Source: an uncultured Collinsella sp.
GTDB lineage: Bacteria > Actinomycetota > Coriobacteriia > Coriobacteriales > Coriobacteriaceae
Reading direction: 5' to 3'
Assembly (NCBI GenBank): GCA_900541685.1
Contig: UQKM01000001.1
Coordinates: forward strand, 209,531 to 273,530
DNA: 64,000 bases
This document shows positions 40,511 to 48,239 of the stretch, piece after piece. The translations under genes were made by a program, and so were the position numbers. The notes beneath the pieces are model-generated. The model was not told the origin of the DNA, made no database searches, and saw nothing but the letters and a program-made list of their open reading frames with translations. Each line of letters begins with the position of its first letter. The stretch's first letter is position 1.

Positions 40511-42463
40511 CTACAGGTTCTTGACACCCATCGCGCGCATGGCGTTCAGGATGGCGATGATCGCCACGCCCACGTCACCAAAGACGGCAAGCCACATATT
40601 GGCGATGCCCAGCGCTGCCAGCACAAGGATCAGCAGCTTAATGCCCAGCGCAAAGATGATGTTCTGCCAAACAATCGACATGGTCTTGCGCGCCACGCGA
40701 ATAGCGCGGGAAATGTCGGACGGCTTGTCGTCCATCAGCACCACGTCGGCGGCCTCGATCGCGGCGTCGGAACCCATGGCGCCCATGGCAATGCCCACAT
40801 CAGCGCGCGTAAGCACAGGCGCGTCGTTGATACCGTCGCCGACAAAGGCGAGCTTGCCCTTGCCACTTTCGGCCGCGAGCAGCGCTTCAACACGCTCGAC
40901 CTTGTCGCCCGGCAGCAGCTGCGCGTGGAACTCGTCGAGGCCGAGCTGCTTGGCCACAGACGCCGCAACCTCCTCGCGGTCGCCCGTGAGCATGACGGTG
41001 CGCTTGACGCCGGCGGCGTGCAGGTCGAGAATCGTTTGCTCCGCATCGACCTTGATGGTGTCGGCAATTACGATGTGGCCGGCATAGGTGCCGTCGACGA
41101 GCACGTGGAGGATCGTACCGACGACCTCGCAATTGGGAGCGTCGATACCGGCCGCAGCAAGCATCTTGGCGTTGCCGACGACGACATGTTTGCTGTCGAT
41201 AGTCGCCGTCACGCCATGGCCCGCGTCGTTGGTGGAGTCGCTTACGCGCTTGGGATCGAGCTCGCCCTGGAAGGCGGTGCGCACCGACTGCGCGATGGGA
41301 TGGTCGGAGAACGACTCGGCGAGGGCTGCGACCTCGAGTAGCGACTGCTCGGTATAGCCTGCCTCGGGGTGCACCGCGACGACCGAGAACGTGCCGTTGG
41401 TGAGGGTGCCCGTCTTGTCAAAGACGACGGTGTCCACATCGGCGAGCGTCTCGAGGTAGTTGGAACCCTTGATGAGAACGCCCAGCTTGGACGCGCCGCC
41501 GATGCCGCCAAAGAAACTGAGCGGCACGCTGATCACGAGCGCACACGGGCAGCTGACGACCAGGAAGGTCAGGCCGCGCAGGATCCAGTCGGACCAGGCG
41601 CCGGTGACCAAACCGCCGCCGAGCGCGAGTACCGCGGCCGCGCCGGTGACGGCGGGCGTGTAGACGCGGGCGAAGCGCGTGATGAAGTTCTCGGTGCGCG
41701 CCTTCTTTTCGCTGGCATTCTCCACGAGTTCCAGGACGCGCGCGACGGTGGACTCGCCAAAGGGCTTGGTGGTGCGCACGTGGATGAGGCCCGTCATGTT
41801 GATGCAACCGCTGATGATATCGTCTCCGGTTTTGGCCGGACGGGGGACTGACTCGCCAGTAAGGGCGGCGGTATCGAGCTGTGTCTCGCCTTCGACGATG
41901 ATGCCGTCGATGGGCACGCGCTCGCCAGGCTTGACGACGATGACGGTGCCGACGGCGATGTCATCGGGGAAGACTTGCTCGAGCGTGCCGTCGGGCTGCT
42001 CGACGTTAGCGTAGTCGGGCGCGATGTCCATCATGGCACTGATCGACTTGCGGCTCTTGCCCACAGCGTATGCCTGGAACAGCTCGCCGACCTGGTAGAA
42101 CAGCATGACGGCGGCGCCTTCGGCCATGTGCGGGTCGGTATCGGGGAAGAGCACCATGGCAAACGCGCCGATGGTCGCGACTGCCATAAGGAAACTCTCG
42201 TCGAAGGCCTTGCCGCGGCGGATGTTATTGAATGCCTTTTGCAGTACGTCGTATCCGGCAATCAAAAACGGCACGAGGAACAGCGCGAAGCTGGCGTAGA
42301 TGTTGCCAGGCTCCCCAAATGCGATAGTGAGGGCGCCGAGCTCGTCGAGGGCATAAACAACGGCAAAAATGCCCAGTGCTACCAGGATGCGGTTGCGCTT
42401 GTGCTCAAGGGACTCTTTCTTCTTGCGCTTCTTCTTTTTCTTTTTGGGATCGGCGGCTGCCAT
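40511..42463 (-). CDS. P1B-type zinc/cadmium/lead-exporting ATPase
   Basis: This 650-residue heavy-metal ATPase has the membrane metal site SCPCALVIS, phosphorylation site DKTGTLTNG, actuator TGES, HP motif in SDHPIAQS, nucleotide-binding GDREE and the hinge VGDGINDAPVL. The C-terminal helix with FGDVGVAIIAILNAMR fits the ZntA/CadA (P1B-2) subgroup. Instead of an N-terminal HMA domain it begins with a Lys-rich stretch (KKKKKKRKKK); a free HMA protein is encoded next to it. GGGAGG precedes ATG 42463. A dyad operator matching those of the ArsR gene lies just upstream (42487-42506), so it is derepressed by metal (inference). Confidence 0.93.
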   Translation of the reverse strand: MAAADPKKKKKKRKKKESLEHKRNRILVALGIFAVVYALDELGALTIAFGEPGNIYASFALFLVPFLIAGYDVLQKAFNNIRRGKAFDESFLMAVATIGAFAMVLFPDTDPHMAEGAAVMLFYQVGELFQAYAVGKSRKSISAMMDIAPDYANVEQPDGTLEQVFPDDIAVGTVIVVKPGERVPIDGIIVEGETQLDTAALTGESVPRPAKTGDDIISGCINMTGLIHVRTTKPFGESTVARVLELVENASEKKARTENFITRFARVYTPAVTGAAAVLALGGGLVTGAWSDWILRGLTFLVVSCPCALVISVPLSFFGGIGGASKLGVLIKGSNYLETLADVDTVVFDKTGTLTNGTFSVVAVHPEAGYTEQSLLEVAALAESFSDHPIAQSVRTAFQGELDPKRVSDSTNDAGHGVTATIDSKHVVVGNAKMLAAAGIDAPNCEVVGTILHVLVDGTYAGHIVIADTIKVDAEQTILDLHAAGVKRTVMLTGDREEVAASVAKQLGLDEFHAQLLPGDKVERVEALLAAESGKGKLAFVGDGINDAPVLTRADVGIAMGAMGSDAAIEAADVVLMDDKPSDISRAIRVARKTMSIVWQNIIFALGIKLLILVLAALGIANMWLAVFGDVGVAIIAILNAMRAMGVKNL

Positions 42464-42486
42464 GATTCAAACCTCCCATTTGAGTG

Positions 42487-42506
42487 TATGAACACTTGCT
42501 CATATA
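42487..42506. promoter_or_regulatory. ArsR/SmtB-type operator upstream of the ATPase gene
   Basis: TATGAACACTTGCTCATATA is an imperfect dyad (TATGA...TCATA) of the 12-2-12 type bound by ArsR/SmtB repressors. It matches the two operators beside the ArsR gene and lies 24 bases before the ATPase start. Confidence 0.7.
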
Positions 42507-42518
42507 ATTTCGCGAGCA

Positions 42519-42541
42519 AAGGCCGCGGCAAGCGCGGCCTT
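42519..42541 (-). terminator. terminator after the HMA gene
   Basis: AAGGCCGCG (42519-42527) pairs with CGCGGCCTT (42533-42541). On the minus strand it lies 21 bases past the HMA stop and is followed by a short T run. It separates the HMA transcript from the ATPase promoter and operator. Confidence 0.6.
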
Positions 42542-42562
42542 ACAGGTCAACGTATGCGCGGG

Positions 42563-42781
42563 TTAGAGAATGATTTCGCAGTCCGGCTCGGCGTCGGCGG
42601 TGAACTCAACGACGCGGTCCAGGACCTCGTCGAACTCGGCGTCGTCAGCCTCGAGCGTCAGCTTCTGGGTCATAAAGTTGACCGAAACGGACTTGACGCC
42701 ATCGAGCTTAGCCAGCTCGTCCTGAAGTTCACGCGCGCAGTTGGCGCAATCGATCTCGTCGAGCTTGAACTGCTTTTTCAT
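42563..42781 (-). CDS. free-standing heavy-metal-associated (HMA) domain protein
   Basis: This 72-residue ferredoxin-like metallochaperone domain carries the metal motif DCANCARELQ (Cys-x-x-Cys at about residues 12-15, in the form CANC) after KKQFKLDEI. VKSVSVNFMTQKLTLEA gives strands 2-3. The acidic C-terminus (DAEPDCEIIL) includes another Cys. It probably hands Zn, Cd or a similar ion to the adjacent ATPase, whose own N-terminus lacks an HMA domain. AAAGGAA precedes ATG 42781. It lies between the ArsR gene and the ATPase on the same strand. Confidence 0.9.
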   Translation of the reverse strand: MKKQFKLDEIDCANCARELQDELAKLDGVKSVSVNFMTQKLTLEADDAEFDEVLDRVVEFTADAEPDCEIIL

Positions 42782-42844
42782 GGTGGGTTCCTTTCCCTGT
42801 GTTAGCGGTCTGGGTGCCGGCCGCGCTGATACCGTGGTTGATTG

Positions 42845-43210
42845 CTATTCGCAGATATGGCTCATGCCCTGGTTAAGCATGGTGTAGACGTGATCGTCGG
42901 CGAGCGAGTAGAGAATGTTGCGGCCGTCGCGGCGGAACTTGACCAGGTGCGACTGCTTAAGCGTGCGCAGCTGGTGCGATACTGCCGACTGCGAGGTTGC
43001 GGTCGCTTCGGCGATGTCAGCCACGCAGAGCTCGCGGCCCATGAGGGCATAGAGGATCTTGATGCGTGTGGTGTCGCTGAAGACCTTGAACAGGTCGGCC
43101 AGGTCGTACAACAGCTCCTCGTCGGGAAGGTCCTCGGGCGAGCAGGTGGTGGGGACGATCGGCTCGGTGGCCTCGATGCCAGTCTTTGTTTCATCAGCGT
43201 GGCTGCTCAT
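42845..43210 (-). CDS. ArsR/SmtB-family metal-sensing repressor
   Basis: This 121-residue winged-helix repressor has FKVFSDTTRIKILYAL (helix 2), ELCVADIAEA with the Cys of the alpha-3 site, and TSQSAVSHQLRTLKQSHLV as the recognition helix. The C-terminal helix DDHVYTMLNQGMSHICE carries the Asp-x-His...His-x-x-Glu ligands of the alpha-5 zinc site, like SmtB and CzrA. Both alpha-3 and alpha-5 ligands seem present. It would release the operators at 43224, 43258 and 42487 when Zn or Cd rises. It is first in the ArsR-HMA-ATPase group. Confidence 0.93.
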   Translation of the reverse strand: MSSHADETKTGIEATEPIVPTTCSPEDLPDEELLYDLADLFKVFSDTTRIKILYALMGRELCVADIAEATATSQSAVSHQLRTLKQSHLVKFRRDGRNILYSLADDHVYTMLNQGMSHICE

Positions 43211-43223
43211 TGCAACATCCTTT

Positions 43224-43280
43224 CATATGAACATGCGCTCATATAACTTACTTCCGATTATATGAGCGCATGTTCATATG
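43224..43280. promoter_or_regulatory. paired ArsR operators in mirror arrangement
   Basis: Site 1 (43224-43246, containing ATATGAACATGCGCTCATAT) and site 2 (43258-43280) are exact inverted copies of each other over 23 bases, with an 11-base spacer. Each is itself an imperfect ArsR-type dyad. They lie 14-70 bases upstream of the ArsR start. Confidence 0.8.
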
Positions 43281-43363
43281 TCAATACTATTTACGTTAAT
43301 TTCGATGACTGCTTGCCGCCTCTGCGATTTTCTGCGGGTTGGGAGACATCGACGCAATGCTCG

Positions 43364-43390
43364 CCAACATATTTCGAGATGTTCGGCCAG
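43364..43390. repeat. TTCGA-TGTTCGGCCAG repeat, inverted copy
   Basis: CCAACATATTTCGAGATG (43364-43381) followed by TTCGGCCAG is the reverse-orientation relative of the repeats at 43552 and 45184. It lies in the 389-base gap between the ArsR gene and the nuclease-like gene, where no credible gene is seen. Confidence 0.5.
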
Positions 43391-43551
43391 CATGCTAAGA
43401 AAGCCACCTTGAGAAGCATTAGAACTGTTCATATTTGTACTTTATCGTGTTAAATACCGCGAGAATCAGTTCTTCCTCTACGGGAGTTCCTGCAGAATCA
43501 GTTTTATCTAAAGTTATATTGAGCATTGCTGCAGCCAATCTGGCACATCGG

Positions 43552-43580
43552 TGGCCGAATAAGTCGAAAAATGTAGGTGG
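43552..43580. repeat. TGGCCGAA-TCGAAAAA-GTAGGTGG repeat, left copy
   Basis: TGGCCGAATAAGTCGAAAAA followed by TGTAGGTGG matches the copy at 45184-45216 in the same orientation (about 25 of 29 bases). It lies 20 bases from the stop of the Vsr-like gene. Confidence 0.65.
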
Positions 43581-43599
43581 ACATCCGCAGAGATCGCCT

Positions 43600-44808
43600 T
43601 TAGAAGAGCGAATTCTCAATTAGATCAATAATCGTGTCGTCTTCCGTGCGGTTTTCATCGATTTTTGCGAACATGTCGCATTCCCAAGGCCCATTGATTT
43701 CCTCAGCAAGGGCCCCGACGTGTTGCATGTCGTCGGGTTCTGGCACATCGTTGATGCTCGGGTCATCAGCTTGCGGATATTGGCTTGCAATTTCGCGCTT
43801 GGCGGCCTCTTCTTCTTTGAGTGTCTCCAGGACGCGGCGACCGTATTCGAAGTAGCGCCGCAAGACAAATTGACGAAGAGTTTCTTGCAGGATGGCGAAG
43901 TTATCCGGGAGTCGACCGGGCCATATCTTCTCGCGAATGCGAATCGCTTCCATGACCCGCCTAAAAGCGGACTGCTTGAAAAACGAATGACGACTAACTG
44001 TGATAACGGCATATCCCATGTTTCGCAGCGTGTTTCGGCGTTCCTCGTCAATTGATTGCTGTTCGGGCTCATCGTGGTAAAAGCCGTTGTATTCGATATC
44101 GGTCATCGAATTTTCGAGCAGCGCGTCGAGGTAGAAAACCGTCCGTCGCGTTAGGGCGGCGTATCTTTTGGGGACTGGGATCGGATAGTCCGTTTTGATA
44201 GCGCGTATGGCTAAGCCACCCATTGACTTGGGCATTGTCAGCATCATGACAAACGCCGTTTCGAGTGGGGAGCGACAGCCTTCGCGTACATAAGAAAGTG
44301 CCTTAAGTGCTTTATTAGATCCACGATACCCCGATGCCTCTGAAAAGAAGGCTCTGAGCTCTTCAACGCTGGTTAGGGCTGGGCGCTCGCGATATTGAGT
44401 TTCGTCGGACGTTCCAAGCGCGTAGGAGCCGCAGATTTCAAAGTAATACTCAACGAGCTCCGAAAGGTTGAGGTCGGCTGTTGCTTCTAACGCGCACAGC
44501 TTGATGTCGACGATGTAGACGTTCGGCTCGAGTTCTAGGTAGCTTTCTGCATCAAACGTATAGCGCGTGCAGTGGCAGATGCAGCCCTTGCGGTGCCTTT
44601 TGGCATTATTGGAAAACGTCAGCACATGGATGCTTTCAGAAGCGACATTCTTTCTGTTGAGCCATGCTCGCGCCGCTTCCAGGTTGGACGTGGTCGGCGC
44701 AGACACCTTGATCTTTTCCATAGATATGGGATCGGTCGCGTGGCTTGCGAGCGAGTTGACTGTTTGGTATACAGCGCGTGCCGTGGTATGTGACAGAACG
44801 ATTCCCAT
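43600..44808 (-). CDS. Vsr/DUF559-like restriction-endonuclease-fold protein, member 1
   Basis: This is a protein of about 402 residues. The N-terminal part (MGIVLSHTTARAVYQTVN) resembles an AbiEi-type recognition helix. The middle has FEICGSYALG, RPALTSVEELRAFF and YRGSNKALKALSYVREG followed by SPLETAFVMML. The nuclease-like core (about 245-320) shows FYLDALLENSMTDIEYNGF and ERRNTLRNMGYAVITVS, matching the D...ExN/Q layout of Vsr/DUF559 folds. It shares these blocks with the gene at 53255. The gene is clearly richer in A+T than its neighbours and has direct repeats on both sides, suggesting transfer. The start is uncertain: the frame is open to 45033, and no ribosome site is clear. The function is unknown; DNA cleavage or an antitoxin-like role are both possible. 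Confidence 0.7.
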   Translation of the reverse strand: MGIVLSHTTARAVYQTVNSLASHATDPISMEKIKVSAPTTSNLEAARAWLNRKNVASESIHVLTFSNNAKRHRKGCICHCTRYTFDAESYLELEPNVYIVDIKLCALEATADLNLSELVEYYFEICGSYALGTSDETQYRERPALTSVEELRAFFSEASGYRGSNKALKALSYVREGCRSPLETAFVMMLTMPKSMGGLAIRAIKTDYPIPVPKRYAALTRRTVFYLDALLENSMTDIEYNGFYHDEPEQQSIDEERRNTLRNMGYAVITVSRHSFFKQSAFRRVMEAIRIREKIWPGRLPDNFAILQETLRQFVLRRYFEYGRRVLETLKEEEAAKREIASQYPQADDPSINDVPEPDDMQHVGALAEEINGPWECDMFAKIDENRTEDDTIIDLIENSLF

Positions 44809-45183
44809 ATGCGCATGATGGCATAGCGGACGCCATATACGCTCGAAACTTCGGGCAACGGTATTGGGGCGCGGCTTATCTTCTGCGAACGGTGGGTTTT
44901 TGAGCTGTCGTATTGAGGGGGGGGCAGCTTCGGCTGGGGAGGTTTCTGTCGGCTGCCCCATTTTGGTGAACTTTAGTTGCGGATTCGTAGCTTCTAAGCG
45001 TTTTTGCCGACCGCTCAGATGCCTCACCAACATAATTTGAGTTATTCGGCCTTATCCTATACGAATGGTGTGATCGCAACGTCTTATTCGAATTGATTCA
45101 GGTAGATTTATAGGGCTTGGTTGCGAAATTGGGGCGACTATAGCGCTCGATTGCGGTTCAAGGGGCCTCGACTAGTGGTTCAG
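44809..45183. other. gap upstream of the Vsr-like gene
   Basis: The frame of the downstream gene stays open to 45033 but shows no family similarity and no ribosome site. The stretch 45034-45183 is A+T-rich and without a gene. I see no tRNA, repeat or promoter here that I can support. Confidence 0.4.
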
Positions 45184-45216
45184 CTGGCCGAACAACTCGA
45201 AAAAAGTAGGTGGGCC
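45184..45216. repeat. TGGCCGAA-TCGAAAAA-GTAGGTGG repeat, right copy
   Basis: CTGGCCGAACAACTCGAAAA followed by AAGTAGGTGGGCC matches the left copy at 43552 in the same orientation. The two copies bracket the Vsr-like gene at a distance of 1.6 kb. Confidence 0.65.
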
Positions 45217-45261
45217 AATCTGCCGACTATGTGAAGCATGCGTATTTGCTCGTTTTGATTA

Positions 45262-45297
45262 AAACTAGGGTGCAGCCATAAGACTGCGCCCTAGTTT
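45262..45297 (-). terminator. terminator of the exonuclease gene
   Basis: AAACTAGGG (45262-45270) pairs with CCCTAGTTT (45289-45297), extended by GCAG/CTGC. On the minus strand a TTTT tract follows. It lies 66 bases beyond the exonuclease stop. Confidence 0.8.
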
Positions 45298-45362
45298 ACT
45301 GCGTGCCGGTGCGTCCAGACGGATTGCACTGTGCCTGGCAGGCGCTCCCGCAGATGGATCGG

Positions 45363-46331
45363 TTATTTCGCAAACAGGTTCTTGAGGTTGAACTCGGCCT
45401 GTACCGTGCGGAGCATGAGGTCGGTGTCGTCCAGACCCAGATGCTGCTCGTTGGCGTCGGGCGCGAGGGTGCCGCGACGGCGTGCCCAGTTCTCGAGCGC
45501 GGCGGGGGCGGACTCGCGGGGGAGCGAGCGCACGTCGGCGTCCAGGCTGCGGCAGATCTGGCGCGAGTCGATGACGATGATCTTACCCGCGCGGCGTGCC
45601 TCGGCGTAACCGTCCAGGTGAATCTTGAACCAGCTGTCCTCAAAGGCGGCGTTATGCGCCATGTACGGGTACTTCTTCATAAGCTTGAGCAGCTGCTTTT
45701 GCAGCTCCTTGTTCTCGCGGAAGGGCGTTTTGCCGTCGATGTCGTCCCAGGTAATGTGGTGGATATTCGACAGCGGCACATCTTCGCCGCGGTAGATGTC
45801 GGGCAGGCCGCAGTAGTGTGCCTCGGCGTCATGCGGGACGGCGTCGCTGGTGAGCTCCATGATCTCCCAGCCCACGTTGATGATATAGCCGCGCTCGGGT
45901 GCACGGCCGGTGGTCTCGATGTCGATACCGAGCACGGTGCCCTGGATGGGCTTGCGGGCGTAGGCCACGCCGAGCGCGTCGCGGTCGCCGCGGATTTCGC
46001 GCATAACGGACGCGGCGGTGCGCTTTTGCATCTTGCCGATGGCGGCGCAGGTGTCGGCATCGGACAGGCCGCGCGAGAGCGTCGCGGGCGTCACGTTGCG
46101 CAGACGCGCCTCGCCAATCTGGTCGCACAGGTCGCGGTTGCGGTCGGCCAGGTCGCGCACGGTGGCAAAGTCGAAGCCGGGGTCGCCCTCGGCGGTAAAG
46201 TACTCGGTCTCGAGCACCTTGAGGGCCTCCTCGCCCTTCTGGCGCTCGGACTCCATGGCGCCGTGGTCGCCGTAGATAAACATGGGGATAAACGGCTGGC
46301 GCTCGTATTCGAGTGCTTGCGATACGTTCAT
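45363..46331 (-). CDS. DEDDh 3'-5' exonuclease domain protein
   Basis: This 322-residue protein has an N-terminal helical region (1-130) with no recognised domain. The exonuclease domain follows: VLGIDIETTGRAPERGY (ExoI motif, Asp and Glu), YMAHNAAFEDSWF (ExoII, Asp) and HLGLDDTDLMLRTV (ExoIII with HxxxxD). This is the fold of the DNA polymerase III epsilon subunit and RNase T. It probably trims DNA or RNA ends in repair; the target is unknown. AAGGAG precedes ATG 46331. It is divergent from the metal exporter gene, with a possible regulator site between. Confidence 0.87.
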   Translation of the reverse strand: MNVSQALEYERQPFIPMFIYGDHGAMESERQKGEEALKVLETEYFTAEGDPGFDFATVRDLADRNRDLCDQIGEARLRNVTPATLSRGLSDADTCAAIGKMQKRTAASVMREIRGDRDALGVAYARKPIQGTVLGIDIETTGRAPERGYIINVGWEIMELTSDAVPHDAEAHYCGLPDIYRGEDVPLSNIHHITWDDIDGKTPFRENKELQKQLLKLMKKYPYMAHNAAFEDSWFKIHLDGYAEARRAGKIIVIDSRQICRSLDADVRSLPRESAPAALENWARRRGTLAPDANEQHLGLDDTDLMLRTVQAEFNLKNLFAK

Positions 46332-46392
46332 ATGCTACTCCTTGGACGGGCCGCGTTGTGCGGCTCGAGGTTACTGAGTTATGGCGAGATGA

Positions 46393-46412
46393 TAGTTTAC
46401 CATAGGCAACTA
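46393..46412. promoter_or_regulatory. possible DtxR-family operator upstream of the metal exporter
   Basis: TAGTTTACCATAGGCAACTA is a dyad (TAGTT...AACTA) and shares CATAGGCAACT with the region upstream of the DtxR-family gene. It lies about 90 bases before the exporter start. Confidence 0.45.
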
Positions 46413-46502
46413 TTGGCACCGCGCCCGGGACAACTACAATACCCTAGTTGACCGCTAGGACTTTTACAATGCTGCCGAAAGACACGAAAGGTTCCATCCG
46501 TC

Positions 46503-47591
46503 ATGGATTTACTGATTGATATTCTGCTCGACGCCGGCAAGGACACGCTGTCGCTGGTGCCGTTTTTGTTGGTGACGTATCTTGCTCTCGAGACACTTGA
46601 GCACGTTGCGGGCGACCGCGTCAACGGCGCTATCAAGCGCGCCGGCGCTGCGGGTCCCGTGGTTGGCTCGCTGCTGGGCATGGTGCCGCAGTGCGGATTT
46701 TCGGCCATGGCAGCAACGCTGTACGCCGGCCGTGTCGTGACCTTGGGCACGTTGGTGGCGGTGTTCCTTTCGACCTCCGATGAGATGCTGCCGCTGTTGC
46801 TTGCCGAGCAGGTTCCCGTGCAGACTATGGCGATGCTTTTGGCTTCGAAAGCGCTGATCGCACTGGTCACGGGTTTTATCGTGGACGCTGCCATTCGCGG
46901 CCTGCGCCGTAACGCCCGCGCGCACGCGGCGATTCGCCGTACCGTGCTGGGAACCGCGGCCAACCCGGCCCACGTGAACTGCGCGCACGACGACCACAGC
47001 GGCGGTGACATCATCGACGAGGTGGCCGAGGCAGGCGTGAGCGCCGACCACATCCACGAGCTGTGCGAGCGCGACCATTGCGGTTGTGATGAAGACGAGG
47101 ACGAGCACGAACACGGACATGGCCACGATCACGGTCATGAGGGCGAACATGAACACCATGATGGTCACGGTCACTCTCACTCCCACGAAGGGACGCCTGT
47201 CCTGTCGATCATCCGCAGTGCGATCTCGCACACCGTGCAGGTCTCGGTATTCATTTTTCTGGTGACGCTGATTCTGGTCGCCGTGCTCGAGACGTTCGGC
47301 GAGTCCGCGATCGAGCAGTTCCTGCGCGGCAACGAGACACTCGCTGTCCTGGGTTCGGCGCTTGTCGGGCTGATTCCCAATTGCTCGGCGAGCGTGGTCA
47401 TTACACAGCTGTATCTGGAAGGCGCGCTGCAACTGGCGCCGATGCTCGCCGGCACGCTCATTTCCGCCGGCGTGGGTTATCTGGTGCTGTTCCGCACCAA
47501 CCGCAGCGCCCGCGAAAATGCCGTGTTCCTGATCATGATGTACGTCATCGGCGCTGGCTGGGGCCTCATCCTCTCCGCCGTTGGCCTCTAA
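46503..47591 (+). CDS. putative manganese/heavy-metal exporter with His-rich loop (ArsP_2/DUF2899 type)
   Basis: This 362-residue membrane protein has two halves of similar design, each with several helices: GSLLGMVPQCGFSAMAATLY in the first and GSALVGLIPNCSASVVITQL in the second, an inverted-repeat pair around Cys-containing loops. The connecting cytoplasmic loop (about 150-235) is rich in Cys, Asp and especially His (HEHGHGHDHGHEGEHEHH), a likely metal sensor or chelator. The family is predicted to export Mn or other heavy metals. The site at 46393 suggests control by the DtxR-family regulator at 39842 (inference). A long hairpin terminator follows. Confidence 0.82.
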   Translation: MDLLIDILLDAGKDTLSLVPFLLVTYLALETLEHVAGDRVNGAIKRAGAAGPVVGSLLGMVPQCGFSAMAATLYAGRVVTLGTLVAVFLSTSDEMLPLLLAEQVPVQTMAMLLASKALIALVTGFIVDAAIRGLRRNARAHAAIRRTVLGTAANPAHVNCAHDDHSGGDIIDEVAEAGVSADHIHELCERDHCGCDEDEDEHEHGHGHDHGHEGEHEHHDGHGHSHSHEGTPVLSIIRSAISHTVQVSVFIFLVTLILVAVLETFGESAIEQFLRGNETLAVLGSALVGLIPNCSASVVITQLYLEGALQLAPMLAGTLISAGVGYLVLFRTNRSARENAVFLIMMYVIGAGWGLILSAVGL

Positions 47592-47606
47592 GTGGGCCTA
47601 AAAAAT

Positions 47607-47675
47607 GGGCTTCAAATAGCCATGCTCAGCGCCTGCGCAATGCGGCGACGCATGGCATTTTGAAGCCCGTTTTTT
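47607..47675. terminator. long bidirectional terminator
   Basis: GGGCTTCAAA (47607-47616) pairs with TTTGAAGCCC (47659-47668), with an inner GCCATGC/GCATGGC stem. TTTTTT follows on the plus strand, and AAAAA precedes the left arm, so it works in both directions. Confidence 0.85.
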
Positions 47676-47714
47676 GTTGAGCCATGGATTCCGAGCGCTC
47701 ACACCGCTCAAAAC

Positions 47715-47754
47715 AAAAAGGTAGATTTCCGGACATGTCCCAAAAATCTACCTT
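47715..47754 (-). terminator. terminator of the YaiI/DUF308 operon
   Basis: AAGGTAGATTT (47718-47728) pairs with AAATCTACCTT (47744-47754). On the minus strand TTTTTG follows. It starts 3 bases past the stop of the gene at 47757. Confidence 0.85.
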
Positions 47755-47756
47755 GG

Positions 47757-48239
47757 TTAGCGCAGCAGCTCGGTGAGGTTGCGTTTAAAGCGGGCGCGGT
47801 CTTCGCTGGTAAATGCCGCCGGCCCGCGAGTGCGTCCGCCGGCGCGGCGCACCTTCTTTTCCTCGTGGCGAATAAACAGCTGCATGTCGATGGTTGCTTT
47901 GTCGTAGACGCGCCCGCGCACACCGATAGCGGCGGCATCGCGCCCGAGCACCATGCTCGCCAAGCCAATGTCCTGCGTCACGACCACGTCGCTCGCCTGC
48001 AGGCGTTCGACAATGGCAAAGTCGGCGCTGTCGGCGCCCACGCTCACGTCGAGCGTCGTGACCCAAAAGCCGCGTCGCGCGTGCTCGGCATCGCGCGGGT
48101 CGTCGCGGCGAATGTGCCGTTCCAGGTTTTGCGTGCTGTTGCCGGCGATAACAACGGCGACGCCCGCCCGCCGCGCGCAGTCAATCGACTCGCGCGTGAC
48201 CGGGCAGGCGTCGGCATCAATAAAGAGCGTTCGCGGCAT
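47757..48239 (-). CDS. UPF0178 (YaiI/YqxD, DUF188) family protein
   Basis: This 160-residue conserved protein has RTLFIDADACPVTRESIDCA at the start, VVIAGNSTQNL, TLDVSVGADSADFAIVERL, VVTQDIGLASMVLGRDA and GRVYDKATIDMQLFIRH, all family signatures. The fold is PIN-like with conserved acidic residues, so a nuclease role has been suggested for the family, but it is not established. It follows the DUF308 gene directly, with no intervening base between the DUF308 stop and the ATG at 48239. Confidence 0.92.
   Translation of the reverse strand: MPRTLFIDADACPVTRESIDCARRAGVAVVIAGNSTQNLERHIRRDDPRDAEHARRGFWVTTLDVSVGADSADFAIVERLQASDVVVTQDIGLASMVLGRDAAAIGVRGRVYDKATIDMQLFIRHEEKKVRRAGGRTRGPAAFTSEDRARFKRNLTELLR

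Noticed and set aside
43419..43619. 66-codon minus-strand frame upstream of the ArsR gene
   Set aside because: It overlaps the TGGCCGAA-type repeat and the 3' end of the Vsr-like gene, and lacks a ribosome site. It is more likely a chance frame in repeat DNA.
47080..47200. Tandem DNA repeat in the metal exporter gene
   Set aside because: The repetitiveness comes from His/Asp/Glu/Gly codons of the metal-binding loop; it is coding and not a separate repeat element.
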